A DNA stretch of 54,241 bases from Candolleomyces eurysporus (lineage: Eukaryota; Basidiomycota; Agaricomycetes; Agaricales; Psathyrellaceae): the NCBI GenBank assembly GCA_027579435.1, contig JANBPK010001085.1, forward strand, positions 1-54,241, given 5' to 3'. Shown in pieces: positions 1-12,265 of the stretch. The notes under the pieces were generated by a model. The model saw only the letters and a list, made by a program, of their open reading frames with translations, had not been told where the DNA came from and did not search any database. Both the position numbers and the translations under genes were made by a program. How positions within the stretch are numbered: the stretch's first letter is position 1; each line of letters opens with the position of its first letter.

Positions 1-1049
1 GTGTTGGGAGTAAAACGCTGATGTGGGCGTCTCGACTCGTGTATCCCGATCTGAGTGGGAGCTGGCTCGACTACGCGTTTGATATTCATTCTGTGGTAGC
101 AACCCGGCATTTTTTAACTTTGCCATGGTTTTCTCCCTGATCGTCGGATGACCAAAAGTCCCGCTAGGGCTTCCTGGGTAGTATGAAAAAGGAGAAGGGT
201 GTGGTGGCACTTTCGTCACCAACGCCGAGTTCGTCAGAGATTACGCTTATTCTGGGAAATATCGCTGTTACTTACTATTCTCCTGCTCCTTTGGGTGGCC
301 TACTTGTAGCTCGAGCCCCCCGTGTCTCTTTAGCTGTCTTTCCTCGGAGCGGTTTTTCCTTTGACTGGGCTGGAGGGGCGTGACTTGAGGTGGAAGCATA
401 GCGCTAAAGAAGTCGCCTGCACCCTGGGGCTGGCCAAAACTATATCTCTTGGGGAATGGGATGGAAACGTCGGTTGGCGCATATATTTGACTGCGATGTC
501 GTCTCCTTCCAGCGTCCTCCGCGCCTGGCGCTGTGACTTGGGCCACCTGGACCTGTTGCGGCTCTGCCGTGACTGCCGACGGCGGGAGAGACGCCCGCCT
601 CATCTTGGCGAAAAAAGACGGCATAAAGGCCTGCCTGTCTGTGGGGACTGAGTATCGAAGGCCTTGGGGGTGCCGTCTCGCCCTTCGTTTACTGCGAGGG
701 CGATGTGAACGGCGAGCAGCGAACGACCTCACTGAGGCGTTCCTCTCCGACGATGAGGAGAGGGAGAGAAACCGACGCAGATTATTAGGAGAGGCCCTTT
801 AAATTGGAATTCCAGAGTCTGCTCGATTCGGAAGTCTGGGGGATTCGACGCGCCAGTCACGTGGAACTATCTCGTCTCTGTGCTCTCGAGGCGAAGTACA
901 GAAGCCCAAAAAACGCCACCAGGTGCTGATAGAAGGGCGGGTCGAGGTCAGAATACAAGAATGCTTCGAGCCGTACAATGCGTAGTGTACATAAATTGAA
1001 TCAATACCTCGGGTCGTATTGTCTCAAGAAATGTGGTCAGAAAATGTGC
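1..1049. other. No convincing gene; upstream region of the epsin gene
   Basis: Several short open frames overlap here on both strands. The longest, 154 codons on the minus strand at 268–732, is basic and of low complexity, and I recognise no domain, splice structure or family in it. The last few hundred bases are probably the promoter and 5' leader of the epsin gene that starts at 1188. Confidence 0.5.
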
Positions 1050-1108
1050 GCGCCACCAGGATTCGAACGCAAGGATTAGACGGAACACAGCCACATGGCA
1101 GTGGCGTC
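1050..1108 (-). pseudogene. Degenerate tRNA-like sequence (possible tRNA-Arg relic)
   Basis: The minus strand shows a canonical T-loop core (TTCGAATCC) followed by a GC-rich arm. The first and last bases of the stretch are almost complementary (GACGCCAC against GTGGCGC), as in a tRNA acceptor stem. A segment resembling TTCCGTCTAATC lies where an arginine-type anticodon arm would be. The element is only about 59 nt and its T-stem pairs poorly, so it cannot fold as a normal 72–75 nt tRNA. I read it as a deleted tRNA copy or tRNA-derived relic inside the leader of the epsin gene. A chance match is possible. Confidence 0.35.
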
Positions 1109-1187
1109 GTGCCGAAATATCACCTTGTCCACAACAGCAACCACCTCAACCCGCGCCAGCACCGTCCGACAGCTCAATCCAGGCAAA

Positions 1188-3245
1188 ATGGACAGATTCG
1201 ATTCGCTCTCCAGTACTTTGTCGAACCTGACAATGTACGACATCAAGTCAATGTATAACCAGGTACTACTCTGCAGCTACACCGCCGGAATCAGAGTTGC
1301 TGACATGGACAACTACAGGCAAAGAATGTCGTCCTGAACGTCAGCGAAATGGAGGCAAAGGTTAGAGAAGCGACCAACGAAGACCCATGGTGAGTCGGTC
1401 AGGTCCTGCATGGTCAGCACCGTCTAAAGTGTACTCTGAAGGGGTGCGAGCTCGACCTTGATGGGCGAAATCTCTCAAGGGTACGTCGTGCGAGCTTCTG
1501 CAGCTATTAAACTCTAATCACCAACCTTCCTATCTCAAGGACCTTCAATTTGTGAGTCTAAAGTGCTCCTATATCTCCCTATCGCGATTGACCATCGACT
1601 CAGCGCCCATTTCAATGAGATCATGCCCTGTATCTACGGAAGATTCATGGAAAAGGAAGCAAGGCAATGGAGACAGATCTACAAGGTGTGACAACTTTAA
1701 ATTGTTGAGACGTGTATTCTGATTTGCGCTCTCCCGCAGGCCCTCGTTCTGTTGGAATACTTGATAAAAAACGGGTCGGAACGGGTAGTCGATGATGCCC
1801 GTTCACATATCTCAACCCTCAAAATGCTGCGAAATTTCCATTATATCGACGATAAAGGCAAAGACGAGGGCATTAACGGTAAGCTGACGTCTGCATCCCC
1901 TCTCCCTTTTGCTCATGGTGTATTTTCTGCTCTGCAGTCCGCAACAGATCTAAAGAACTAGTCGAGCTCCTGTCAGACGTGGACAAGATTCGTAGTGAAA
2001 GGCGAAAGGCCAAAACAAATAAAAATAAGTATACTGGTGTCGGAAATGATGGCACTGGCTTCGGGGGCGGCGGTCGATATGGAGGTTTCGGCAGCGATAG
2101 TCTCTCCGGAGGAAGTGGATATGTTAATGGTATGGGCAATTTAATTTCAACTACGGACCTGATCCTTCAACTGATCCCATGCAGATCATTACAGCGGTGG
2201 TGGTGGCGGCGGCAGCAGCAGCAGCTACAACTATAACGGAGGTGGATCATCATCAGGTTACAATGACACCAGCCGTCGCCAGTTCGAGGAGTACGACGCA
2301 GGCGGTGACGAACTGGCCACGCCGAGTACCTCCCGTCCCTCTCAGTCGACGCGCAATCCTACGAGGAAGGCCTCAGCGCCTACCGCCACTGCTCCTCCCC
2401 CGCCACCTCCGGCTCCTGTCGAAGATCTTCTGGGCGACTTTGGCGACGATGCATTCACCAGTGCCCCGCCTGCTGCTGCCCCACAGCCACCTGCGGCCAG
2501 CAACAAGGCTTTGCCTGCCGTGAACCCAGTGTCATTGGATGGTACGTATTGAACATATCAAGTCGGTGCAGTTTGCTCACCAGCGTCTTTAGACGATGAT
2601 TTCGCAGACTTCCAAGCTGCACCAGTTTCTGCGGCTCCCATCGCCACTCCCGCTTTTGCTCCCGCCCCAGCAGCTCAAGCCAAGCCCAACCTGATGGATC
2701 TGCTCAATAATACGGCTCCCCGTCCTGCATCGGTGCCTGCAGCTCAACCTTTCGTACAAGCCCAACCTTTTGTACAAGCTCAGCCTCCTCCGGGCTACGG
2801 CGCTCCCCTTGGAAGCTTCAACACGGGTCATCGTCCCGCCCCGTCTCTGTCATCTCAGTCCGCTTTCGCCTCACCTATTACACCCCAAGTTCAGCCGCAG
2901 CCTCAAAACCTCTTCGGTGGTGCTGCGCGCCCGGCCGCCGCTCCTCAACCATCGTTCAACGCTGGTCCCGTGCGTCCAGGCTCCACACCTGCCGCCGCCA
3001 AACCAGCATCTTCCAACTTTGATGATCTGTGGTCTCTCGGTCTCGGGTCGACCTCCAAGCCTGCTACCCCTGTTGGAGGCACAAAGTCCATCCAGGCGTT
3101 GCAGAAGGAGAAAGCCCAGGCGAGTATTTGGGGTGGTGCTCCCAGTGGTGGACAACAGCAGAAACCCCAGCCAGCTCAGTTTGGCTCGTTTGGAACTGCT
3201 GCTCCGGCTTCCAGTTCCAGTGGAGGAGACGATTTGCTTCTCTGA
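1188..3245 (+). CDS. ENT3: Epsin-type clathrin adaptor with ENTH domain (Ent3-like)
   Basis: This is an adaptor for clathrin-coated vesicle formation at the trans-Golgi network and endosomes. Nine exons (1188–1262, 1319–1389, 1442–1480, 1540–1551, 1604–1685, 1740–1878, 1938–2129, 2185–2541, 2593–3245) join in frame to 539 codons. Residues 1–150 form the ENTH domain, with family landmarks PWGASSTLM, EIMPCIYGRF, WRQIYKALVLLEYLIKNGSE and DDARSHIS. The rest is a Gly/Ser- and then Pro/Ala/Gln-rich tail with short linear motifs: DFGDDAF and DDFADFQ are acidic-phenylalanine motifs of the kind bound by the gamma-adaptin/GGA ear, NLMDLL is clathrin-box-like, and FDDLWSLGLGS resembles a conserved Ent3/EpsinR tail motif. 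Exon 4 is only 12 nt. The ENTH sequence is closer to Ent3/EpsinR than to the plasma-membrane epsins Ent1/2. Confidence 0.93.
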
Positions 3246-3425
3246 GTGTGGACGTATGATGCTATGAATATGTCCTTTCATTCATTCATCGATATTTCCT
3301 TTGTTTGCTGATAGAGAATGACTACTTTCTTGTTTTTCGGATGGAATTTGTGTTTGTGGGGGTAATTTGGGCGGTACACAGCAAAAGGTAAAAAACTGGC
3401 ATTTTGTTTGGTATAGGTGTATCTA

Positions 3426-5673
3426 TCACGCATCCAGGTCACATTTTCCTGGACGCAGAGCGCACCATTCAGGTTGCAGTGGGATAGCCCTAACTCCTCG
3501 TTGGACAAAGCGGTAGGCAATGTCGTGAAGCCGTGGCAAAGCCGTCCTTGCATTGCCTCCAGGACCTGTCCAGAAAAGCTGCAAACCAAGCCAATTTTTG
3601 TTAAGCTGAGTCAAGATGCATGTAGGTGTGGGCGTACCTCTGCAGAAGACGCGGCTCGTGGCCAGACAATGCTGTCAAGATTCGAAGGACCCGCCTGTTC
3701 GGCCCAGAGAAGGTGTTGCCCTCCGAGGACGAGCTTCTTCTGTGCCTCGGTCAGGCCCGCTACCGGGTTGAAAGAGTATGACTACACACAGAAGGTCAGG
3801 AGAGTTAGTCAAGAATCCATACGTCGCATCGGAAGGGACCACAAATATGCTTCACCTTTTGCCAAGTCTTGAACGGGTCACACCAGCTATTTCCGTTGGT
3901 GTTGGCTCCGACCCAACCTCCTCCACCACAGTCGAGGTAGAAGAAATCTGAGGCGGCGTGAACGAGGCGGTGGCCTTCCCGTGCAACGGCTGCCACATTC
4001 TGCGAGGAAATCCAAACCCTACGTTGCGAGCGAATTGTGAGAATGGGGCATCGTAATCACTGGTAGAAAATGCGTACATGATCACTGTGTCCTTGGACAG
4101 GGTAACGTTATGATCGAGGAGCATTTCTATTGTTATTTAGCTATGATGTGTGGAAGTGAAGATGATGAGGCACCAATACCTTGCCATACAACCGGCGTCT
4201 TACCGACGCTCGCAAGAGCCCGATGACTGGCCTGGGTGAACGTATCCAAGGCCTGTTCCAGGGTCTTTCCTTGGGCGGCTGCGAAACAGAGCGTGGTTAT
4301 AAATATGAGTAGAGCACGGTGGTTATACTTAGACTCACCGAGATCCCGTTGTGTCTGCGGGTCCTGCCTATAACAGTTGGCGTTGATCTCATCGCCACCG
4401 GTGCTGAAGAACTTGGACGGGAACAGCTGGGATGCGGCGCTGAGCAGGGAGGCCGTAAAGTTTACAGTTGCAGGGGAAGCAAGTCGCAATTGCCCAGCAG
4501 GGGGCTCTGGATACGCATCATTGAGCTCTGGGTGAAGATGTTAGAAATCCCAACAGCGTTTGCTCACCGTTAGCAAACTGAGTCCATGGAGCCGCTTCGA
4601 AGCAAGCGATATGTTCGGGGAAGGAATGGTGAATGATGGAAGTGTGGCCAGGTGTATCGATTTCAGCAAGGACGTCGATTCCCCTCTGTGGTCAAAGGTA
4701 ATCAGTAGAATGAAGAGAGCGCAGAGAGTACAGAGTACTTACAGCAGCGGCGTAGTCCACGATTTCTTTAACATCTGCGGGGGTGTAAATAGCCTTTGAG
4801 TGGTAGGCACCCTTTTCAGAGATCACGTTGAATCCAGGGACGACCAAAGGGAAGGATTGGGAGTCTACGACGTGCCAGTGGAGCGTATTGATCTAATCGA
4901 AATTGATCAGGATTCCGGGCTCGTCGCAAGGCATGAAGGAGCGTACTTTCACCCAGCTCATAGCGTCGAGAGTACGCTTGATGTCAGCTATCGGGAAACT
5001 GTCGAGAATGTCAGCTGTTTGGATGCTGGAAGGGCCGAAAGACTCACTAATTCCGTGCGGTATCCAACATGAAGCCTCGGTACGGCTAGCATAGCAACGT
5101 CATTTACTACTCTGCCATCTAACATACAGAGCCTCGGTACTCACGTATGCAGGAGAATCATTGATAGAAATCGGCGCTTGGAGGCTGTAGGTCGCCCCAT
5201 CGAGATCATACCAAAGCTGTCCAAAGGTGGTCAAACCTCTGAACAGTCCCAAGCTCGAACTCGCGGTCAAGACAGCCTCGGACCCGTCAGCGGGAACGGT
5301 CAACGTGTAGGCTTCGGCGCGGCTTTCGATCGCAGCGACTGCTTCTTCAGAGATAGACTTGGGCGTGCCTTGACCGCTGTATACAAGTCGCAGAGACCGC
5401 AGTGACCTAGCGCCAGCAACAGCNGTCCTCGACGAGGCTCCGCGATCAGGTACCAGAGCTTGCAGCTTATCTGCCTTGAGGTATTCTTGCGTGCGCGAGA
5501 CGGCGCTGGCGAGGTCGCTGGGNAGCGTTTCTCACCCCGTCCAAGGATACAGAGAAGTCTGGGGCGAGGCGTAGAGGTGTCGTGCCCGTCGTGATGCCCC
5601 TCGGGAGCGGCCAGAGTCCATAAACGAAGGTGGTGATGGTCGAAAGACCCAAGAACGTCCTGAGCAGGAGCAT
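3426..5673 (-). CDS. GH20 beta-N-acetylhexosaminidase, copy 1
   Basis: This enzyme removes terminal GlcNAc from chitin oligomers and N-glycans, and is probably secreted. The chosen ATG at 5671–5673 opens a hydrophobic signal peptide (MLLLRTFLGLSTITTFVYG) followed by LWPLPRG, the usual start of the mature enzyme. Downstream exons give the GH20 landmarks: SLGLFRGLTTFGQL, a (beta/alpha)8 barrel with HWHVVDSQSF and EIDTPGHT, the catalytic Asp–Glu pair in FSTGGDEIN, and the C-terminal QRGVRAIPLQPEWCALRPG. The reading frame breaks at the N at 5523 and is restored if that base is surplus. A second N at 5424 lies in frame. It is clearly paralogous to the two copies at 16.5–21.9 kb but is the most diverged of the three. 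Confidence 0.9.
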
Positions 5674-6214
5674 GGTGACAATACAACCCTTTTCGAAGGT
5701 GATGGGGCCTCCAACTGCCTGTGTTTCGGTTATATAGACGTTAACCTCACATTGATCAACTAGCTTCGAGGGTATCCAACTGGGATCCACCGAGGAAGAT
5801 GGCTGTCAGCCATCATCTGACCGCGCATCTCTGCCGTATCTATCGTCCGAGAAGCAGCTTCCATGTGTTTGAGAGAAGCACCCATGGTCGCTTAAGACAA
5901 TTCAGAGGCACTAGGAGAGGAGCGAAAGCGACTTTGAGAAGCACGACCCTGAGATTTGATTTCATGTTCCATCTGGTCATGTCGTAGCGGCAGACTTGGT
6001 CCCTCAAGGTCTGGGGTTGAAGGTATTTGAACAGTCTGATAAAGACTAGAAGGTGGGAAGGAAGCATGGACACCAGAGTCATCAGCGCACCTTGCACCCA
6101 GGCTCACGGAGTTACTGAGGCCTTATAATAAATTATCAAGCCTATATTCATAACAGCATTTTTACGAAACATTGGAGTTCAAGAAATATTCGGCTATTAC
6201 TCCCAGCCTAAATA
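5674..6214. other. Intergenic, upstream of GH20 copy 1
   Basis: This 540-bp gap lies between the GH20 start codon and the stop of the next minus-strand gene. The short minus-strand frames here match no family I know and lack flanking splice signals. It presumably holds the GH20 promoter. Confidence 0.5.
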
Positions 6215-7424
6215 TCAGGATCTGGGTATTAACGATGGCCCTGTATCAATCATACCTCTCGCTTTCAAGCTTTGACCGACTGAGAGACAATTGAAGAACT
6301 TCTCCAAGTCGGCACAACAGCGTGCAGCTGCCCACCTTCCACCTCTCTCAGGGAGGAAATCGTACAACGACCGGCTGTTCAAAGCCGACGGCACGATTTG
6401 AGTAATTGCAGTCATGTAGATTTCGCTACCAGACCAATCGCTATCATCCCAGAGAGAGGGCCCAGCGTGGATGACTAGATGTCGCAGGGCTTCAATGTGC
6501 TGGAAAGACACAATGTTCGTATAGAGTATACGCATGCCAATGATTAGAATGGACCGACGAACGAGGCCGAGACCGAACAAATCTCCCATAAATTTGGCCA
6601 GATTCAAAGCACCTGCAACATAGCGATCGTGGTGAGCTGTCTGGGGATTAACAGATTCCTCACTCTCAGCCTGAGGCAGATTTAAATGGTTAGCAACGGA
6701 ACGCGATTGAACGACAAAAGCTCACCTTCCAAGTGAAAGAGAAGATATTACCAACTTCGTGTTCTAATGCGTTTGCCAAGGGATTTTTCTTGGAAGAGGG
6801 ATCGCGGAAATACGGACAAAGGACGAGAATGAAATCGAGAAGAGAGTCGAATGGGCCCTCGTAGGTATCTATGGCTCGAAAAGCAAAAGCTCGGGAGAGT
6901 TCCTGCAAATCGTTATCCGTCCAATTGCTAGGGTTTTGTTTCGAGTAAACGAGGGAGTCTGCCCACGTCTTTCGAACTTCATCGTTCTTCGTGGTTGAGC
7001 CCATGAAGAATGCTTGATGTAACAAGTTGTCATCAGGATCACCTCCAGGTGGCATAGGAGTGGGGGCGCTACAAGGAGAGCTGGACATAGAGGAGTCTCC
7101 TTCCAATGAGCATGGCCGGTTGTCGTAGTGGCGAATGAGAGGCACTCGGCACTCGCGATAGTACCAGGTGTTGGTGGGGCCATTATCCAGTGTCAGGGTA
7201 TTGGGACAGACACGGTAGCGACGCGCATTGCTACTGATCATTCCGGGAGGCTCTTGTTTCTCGGACCTGCCTTCTGAGCCAAGGCCAAGGACCATATCAG
7301 ATGCTGATGTCGCCCGGGTACAGACAGAAGAAGGTAAAGATAAGTTTAGAGAGCCGGCAAGAACAGTCTCGGCCTCTGAGTAACGGGCGACGAGCTCGTT
7401 GGGAGAGGTAGAGTTGGGGTCCAT
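6215..7424 (-). CDS. MIF4G-like protein of unknown function, paralogue A
   Basis: Two exons (7424–6726 and 6670–6215) join in phase to 384 codons. The N-terminal 130 residues are Ser/Pro-rich and look disordered. The rest appears helical. Exon 2 contains NLAKFMGDLFGLGLV and HIEALRHLV...GPSLW, which resemble the IGELFK and IEALCKL helices of eIF4G middle (MIF4G) domains. The gene at 13216–14649 has the same architecture, the same intron position and matching residues (SLARFIGDLFSYGLL, HIVALGYLA). The MIF4G assignment rests on motif resemblance only. If right, the protein would be an RNA- or helicase-binding scaffold, but its role is unknown. Confidence 0.75.
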
Positions 7425-7988
7425 GTCAGTGAGTGAGGGAGACGGGGGACGCGTTGGACGAGTTTATCAGTGGCGTAGTCCGTGGCGAGTGTATGGCGCA
7501 GCTTGTACACACTGGTGAGGACGGAACCTTGAATCTTGAGGCCCTGAGGTAGCACCACAATGGCATCCTTATATTGTCCAGATACTTGCTACCAGTCAAT
7601 GTGTGGCGAATCGTCAGCATTGACCGCTGTCGCGTAGAAACCATGCCACTCGTCCGCTAGAAGTCCACTGGCCTGGGGGAGGATTCATATTCGAAGTGCC
7701 TTGTTTTCATGCTCATGAGTGCAGACGCCCAGCCTAAGCATTGCGAGGATCAGCGAACAAACTGAAGCAGAGTAAAACTCCCGACAACCACTGTACGAGC
7801 TTCAGGGTTGTCACCGGGTCACCATTGTCACACCAGTCACCTATCCACGCCTACGCTTACAAAAGGCGTGAACGGTGGAAGTTGATGACCATTAGCGCCC
7901 CGAATAGCTTTCTTTCCAGGACAGAAGACATTGACCTCACAAGCCTCTCACATCAGCCCTTTCCACACCAAGCATCCACACAAAGTCA
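7425..7988. other. Intergenic between divergent genes
   Basis: This 564-bp gap separates the divergently transcribed MIF4G-like and F-box genes and should hold both promoters. I see no further gene or conserved site. Confidence 0.5.
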
Positions 7989-9908
7989 ATGGCTGCCCAC
8001 AGTCAAGGCTCCGAGTCGCCTCTTACTGCCCTTTCCAGCACTAGCAATGGTTTCCCCGCTGCGAATACTAGTATGTCACATTGCTAGTGCAATGTCAGCT
8101 GTATTGATTTGCCAGATCCTCAGATTGACTCGGAGCCCAGGTCGTCCGACTCCGAGCCAGACGCCCCCGCTCGCCAAGTTCTCAACAACCAGGAGCTTGC
8201 GAATACCCTTACCCAATTTCTGGGTGCCCCCGTCGACGGCTCCAAAGACCATTATAGAGCACTGGCTACAGTGACAACCATTAACTGGGCCTTCTTTCAT
8301 GCGGGCACGGATGAACTTTGGCGCAATCTCCCCTCGCTTGGTCCTGCACTACAACTCCTTCCTGGTTGTGGTCAACCCGGAATGTACCTCGAAGCAGGCA
8401 ATGTAGTACTTCAAGCTATATTCGTTCCATGAAGTGCGTGCTAACTGTTTCCTGACTTCTATTAGGTTACTACGCAATTCGACCAAGCCCACGGCGATCC
8501 CTGGGGCCGGTTTCGCGTATATCACGACAAAATCGAGACCCTCACGTTAGCTAGAGATGAAGCGATCGAAAAGAAAATTCCGCCATATTGGTTCTTTCAC
8601 CTTCTCAACCATCCGTCGAGGCCCACCATTCTGTTTCCGAGAGTGGCAACACTTGAAATCGAGGCTCCAACTTCCCTCAACAATATGATCCCCTTTCTAC
8701 AACTTCCGGCACTCGAGACTGTCCTCATCGCCGACTTTTCGGACGATGAGTGCAGGTATGCTGCCCAGGAAGAGGACCTCATCACTTCATTAATCGCCCG
8801 CTTTTCACACAGTTCGTCCCAGATACGGACACTTGTACTTTCCTCGCCTTTCACCGAAAGGTTTGCCAGGCCCCTCTGCAGCATCCCTACTTTATCGGAG
8901 GCGAGACTTTCTCTTGCAAGTCTCGTAACCGCGAGCGACCTGGCCTTCCTTCACAAGATACCCCGGCTTGAAATCTTAGACCTGCTGACCATGTTTGCAA
9001 GTGGCGTTGGAATCTTTCCAGAATTCGGAAAACATTTGGAACAGCCCTACATTGACACCAGCAACCCTCCGTCAACTATCTCGACGATCAAAGTTGATAC
9101 CGAGGGGTATTCCGCGTTTTGGATAACATCGGCCTTTTCCTCCCCTGCGTTGCGCACTTTTAGGGCTAATTTTGCCCCCGATCATATCGAGAGCATCTTG
9201 CTGGTTCCCCACATCCTCGACGTTCTGATGCACCGTGCTCCGAATCTAGAACAGCTGGCACTTACCTTGCCACGCGCCCCACACCGTGACGTATGGTCTA
9301 AAATTCAGGACTTTGAGAACGATCCGAGAGTGTTCACACCAAACAATCTGTTACAAAACTTATCCACCCTACAGCATCTCGCTGTTTTATCAATCAGGTT
9401 CATACCATTCCTTCAAAGAGATTTTAGCGTTCAACTATTGGCCCGCATACCCGATCTACCCTGTCTCCGCAAACTTCACCTATGGCCAATGCCTCTGTCA
9501 AATCAGCGTCACCACCAGCTGATTCTACCCACATTATCCTCCCTCCACACCCTATCTCGGGATTGTCCCTCCCTAAGACGCATAGCAATCCTTCTAGATT
9601 TCTCCATCATTCCGCAAGAACTACCTGACGACTCGGTTTCCAATCATGGTCTCGAAGAACTTTTCATTCGGACAGAATACCGTGATGACTTGCAGCTCGA
9701 TATTGCCGAGTATAGCTCCCTCGCAGCGTACTTGGACCACTGTTTCCCTAATATCAAAGATATGACATCCAACTTCCTTTCGGATTCCAAGGAACTTGCT
9801 CTCTGGACAAAGACCTATCCTCTTATCAAGAAGAATCAAGCACTCCGACAACGCTTGTTGAAGCAGCACAAATCATCGTCCGAAACCACAAGCCTGTCCA
9901 CGGCGTGA
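7989..9908 (+). CDS. F-box/LRR-like protein, tandem copy 1
   Basis: This is a putative substrate receptor of an SCF ubiquitin ligase. Three exons (7989–8070, 8116–8402, 8466–9908) join in frame to 603 codons. The F-box-like segment lies at about residues 45–105 (QELANTLTQFLGAP, then DELWRNLPSLGPALQLLPG), the pattern common in Agaricomycete F-box proteins. It is followed by DPWGRFRVYHDKIETL and then about 400 residues of irregular leucine-rich repeats (for example FLQLPALETVLIAD). The donor at 8403 was preferred because reading further hits a stop at 8430 and because it matches the donor of the next gene. The substrate is unknown. Confidence 0.85.
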
Positions 9909-10225
9909 GAAGAGCTATTTTCCCCTGAAACTCGTCCATTTATCCGACGAACCTGGAGGGAGAGTAGAGAGGACAATGTTGAAGAGTGGTTTGGCAGGAA
10001 GGATCGCAGAATATCTCACCCTACTAGTATTGTCTAGTTAGCCCCAGCATCTCTCTCGTATGTCGTTACGTGTATGCTACTACTAGCTAGACTGGTAATC
10101 AGCTGGAGAAAGACGATACTCACCTCAGGCCTGCGATGCAGGAGCACATCGTTCTTCGACACCCAGGATAGCCATTGCGAGAATCATCGAACAAAATTAA
10201 AATGGCAGATTTAAGTTGCCCGACA

Positions 10226-10243
10226 ACACACACACACACACAC
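10226..10243. repeat. (CA)n microsatellite
   Basis: This is a run of about nine CA dinucleotides in the 469-bp spacer between the two F-box genes. I see nothing else notable in that spacer. Confidence 0.9.
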
Positions 10244-10377
10244 CGTTGACACGCACAAGTTTGATGGCATCCTCAAGTCGATTGTATACAAATCGTTAGA
10301 GTAACCATTAGTGAGCGTCTTGAGTCTTTCGTCGACGACAGACACAGGCCGCTCACATCGGTTTTAGCTTCAAGACG

Positions 10378-12265
10378 ATGGCTGCCCACAATGAAGGCTC
10401 GCTTCTTACCGTCCTTTCCAGCACCAGCAATGATTTCACCGCTGCAGATACTGGTATGTCGCTTTCAATTCCAGGGCAATGACCGCTGTATTCATTTTCC
10501 AGATTTTCAGATTGAGCCCAGCTCGTCCGATTCCGGGCCAGACGCCCCTGCTCGCCAAGTTCTCGGCAACCAGGAGCTTGCAAATACCATTATCCAATTC
10601 CTGGGTGTCCCCGTCGACGACTCCAAAGACCGTTTTAGAGCACTGGCCGGAGTGACAACCGTCAATCAAGCCTTCTTTCACGCAAGCACTGATGAACTTT
10701 GGCGCACTCTCCCCTCGCTCTTTCCGGCACTCCAACTCCTTCCCGGCTGTTACCAACCCGGAGAGCAAGCCAGTCAAGTACATCGGGCCAAATTCGCTTC
10801 ATGCCATGTACACTAACTCTTTCCTGTCTTTTAGGATGCGATCCAAATAGCTCAAGGTCATAGTGACCCTTGGGATCGTTTTCGCGTATATCACCACAAA
10901 ATTGTCACACTTCATTCGACGGCGGTTGAGGCGATCGAAAACCACATGCCAACATATTGGTTCTTTTATCTGTTCAACCAACCGTCGAGGCCCACCATTT
11001 TGTTACCAAGATTGACAACGCTTGTCATCAAGTCGTTGACTTCCCTCAATGGCATAATTCCCTTTCTCCAGCTGCCGGCACTTGAAACTGTTGTGGTCTC
11101 CAACCTCTCGAATGATAATCACGAGTATGCGGCCCAGGATGAGGGCCTCATAACTTCGCTAATAGCCAGCCTTGGGCACAGCTCTTCCGGGATACGGAAT
11201 ATCATCCTTGATACCCCTTTCGCCGAAGGGTTCTCTAATCCTCTTTGCAGCATCTCTACCCTATCCGAGTTAAGAATTTCCTTTCCAACGCCTGCAACAG
11301 CAAGCAGCTTGGCCTTTCTGCACAAAATACCCGGCCTTCATACCTTAGACCTGATGAATATAGGCTTAGGTGGAGGTGGGCTCTTCCCAGAACATGGGAA
11401 GCATTTGGTGCGACCAGACACTGGCACAAACAGTGGGCCGTCAACTATCTCGATGCTGGGAATGGAAACCGACGGCTATTCCGCGTTTTGGGCAGCATCG
11501 TCCTTTTCCTCCCCTTCATTGCGCACCTTTAAAGCAAAGTTTGCCTTCAGTCACACTGAGAGCATCTTGCTTGTTCCACACATCCTTGATATACTGATGC
11601 ACTACGCCCCGAATGTCGAAGAGCTGTCCCTTTCTATGTCACCCAGCCTAATCCGATGGACCAGTATTCATCGAGGGTTCGAAGGAGATCCGAGAGCGTT
11701 CATACCAAACAATATGTTCCGCCACTTGTCCACCCTGCAGCATCTCACTGTTTTATCAATCAAGAACATACCATTCCTTCAAGAGGATTTTGTAGTGCAA
11801 CTACTTGCCTGTGTACCTGATTTGCCCCGCCTCGACACTCTTTTGTTGATTCCCAAACGTCTATCGAAGTCCAGTCGCCACCAGCTGGTTTTACCCACAG
11901 TATCCTCCCTCCATACCTTATCTCAGGAAAGCCCCTCCCTGAGACGCATCATTCTCCTTCTAGATCTCTCCATTATTCCGCAAGAACTACCTGACGACTC
12001 GATCTCTAATCATGGTCTCAGAGATCTTTTTATTTTAACAAAATACCGCAATGACTTGGAGCTCGATTTATCTCAGTACATCGACCTCGCGACGTATTTG
12101 GATCATTGTTTCCCTCGTATCCAAGATATGACATCCTCCTTCGAGTCGGGCTCCGAGGAACTTCCTCTCTGGACGAAGGTCTACCAAATTATCAAACCGT
12201 ACCAAGCACTCCGAAAACGAATGTCCGATGCGCTAAAAATGCCGTCCAAACTTTCAAGCCAGTGA
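10378..12265 (+). CDS. F-box/LRR-like protein, tandem copy 2
   Basis: This is a paralogue of the preceding gene, in the same orientation and with the same three-exon structure (10378–10453, 10503–10777, 10835–12265), giving 593 codons. It keeps the N-terminal MAAH start, the F-box-like segment (QELANTIIQFLGVP, DELWRTLPSLFPAL) and the DPWDRFRVYHHKI segment. The LRR-like body aligns along its length with copy 1, for example IIPQELPDDS near the C-terminus in both. It is predicted to be an SCF substrate receptor. The copies differ most in the leucine-rich half, which fits divergence of substrate recognition. Both frames look intact. Confidence 0.85.

Noticed and set aside
268..732. 154-codon minus-strand open frame
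   Set aside because: Basic, low-complexity translation with no family match. A different plus-strand frame is also open over the same bases, and there is no sign of selection or splicing.
5840..6097. Minus-strand 85-codon open frame upstream of GH20 copy 1
   Set aside because: No homologous sequence in the other GH20 flanks, no family match and no splice partners.
10226..10243. CA run considered as a CRISPR-like or structured repeat
   Set aside because: It is a plain dinucleotide microsatellite. No spaced direct repeats of CRISPR type exist anywhere in the window.
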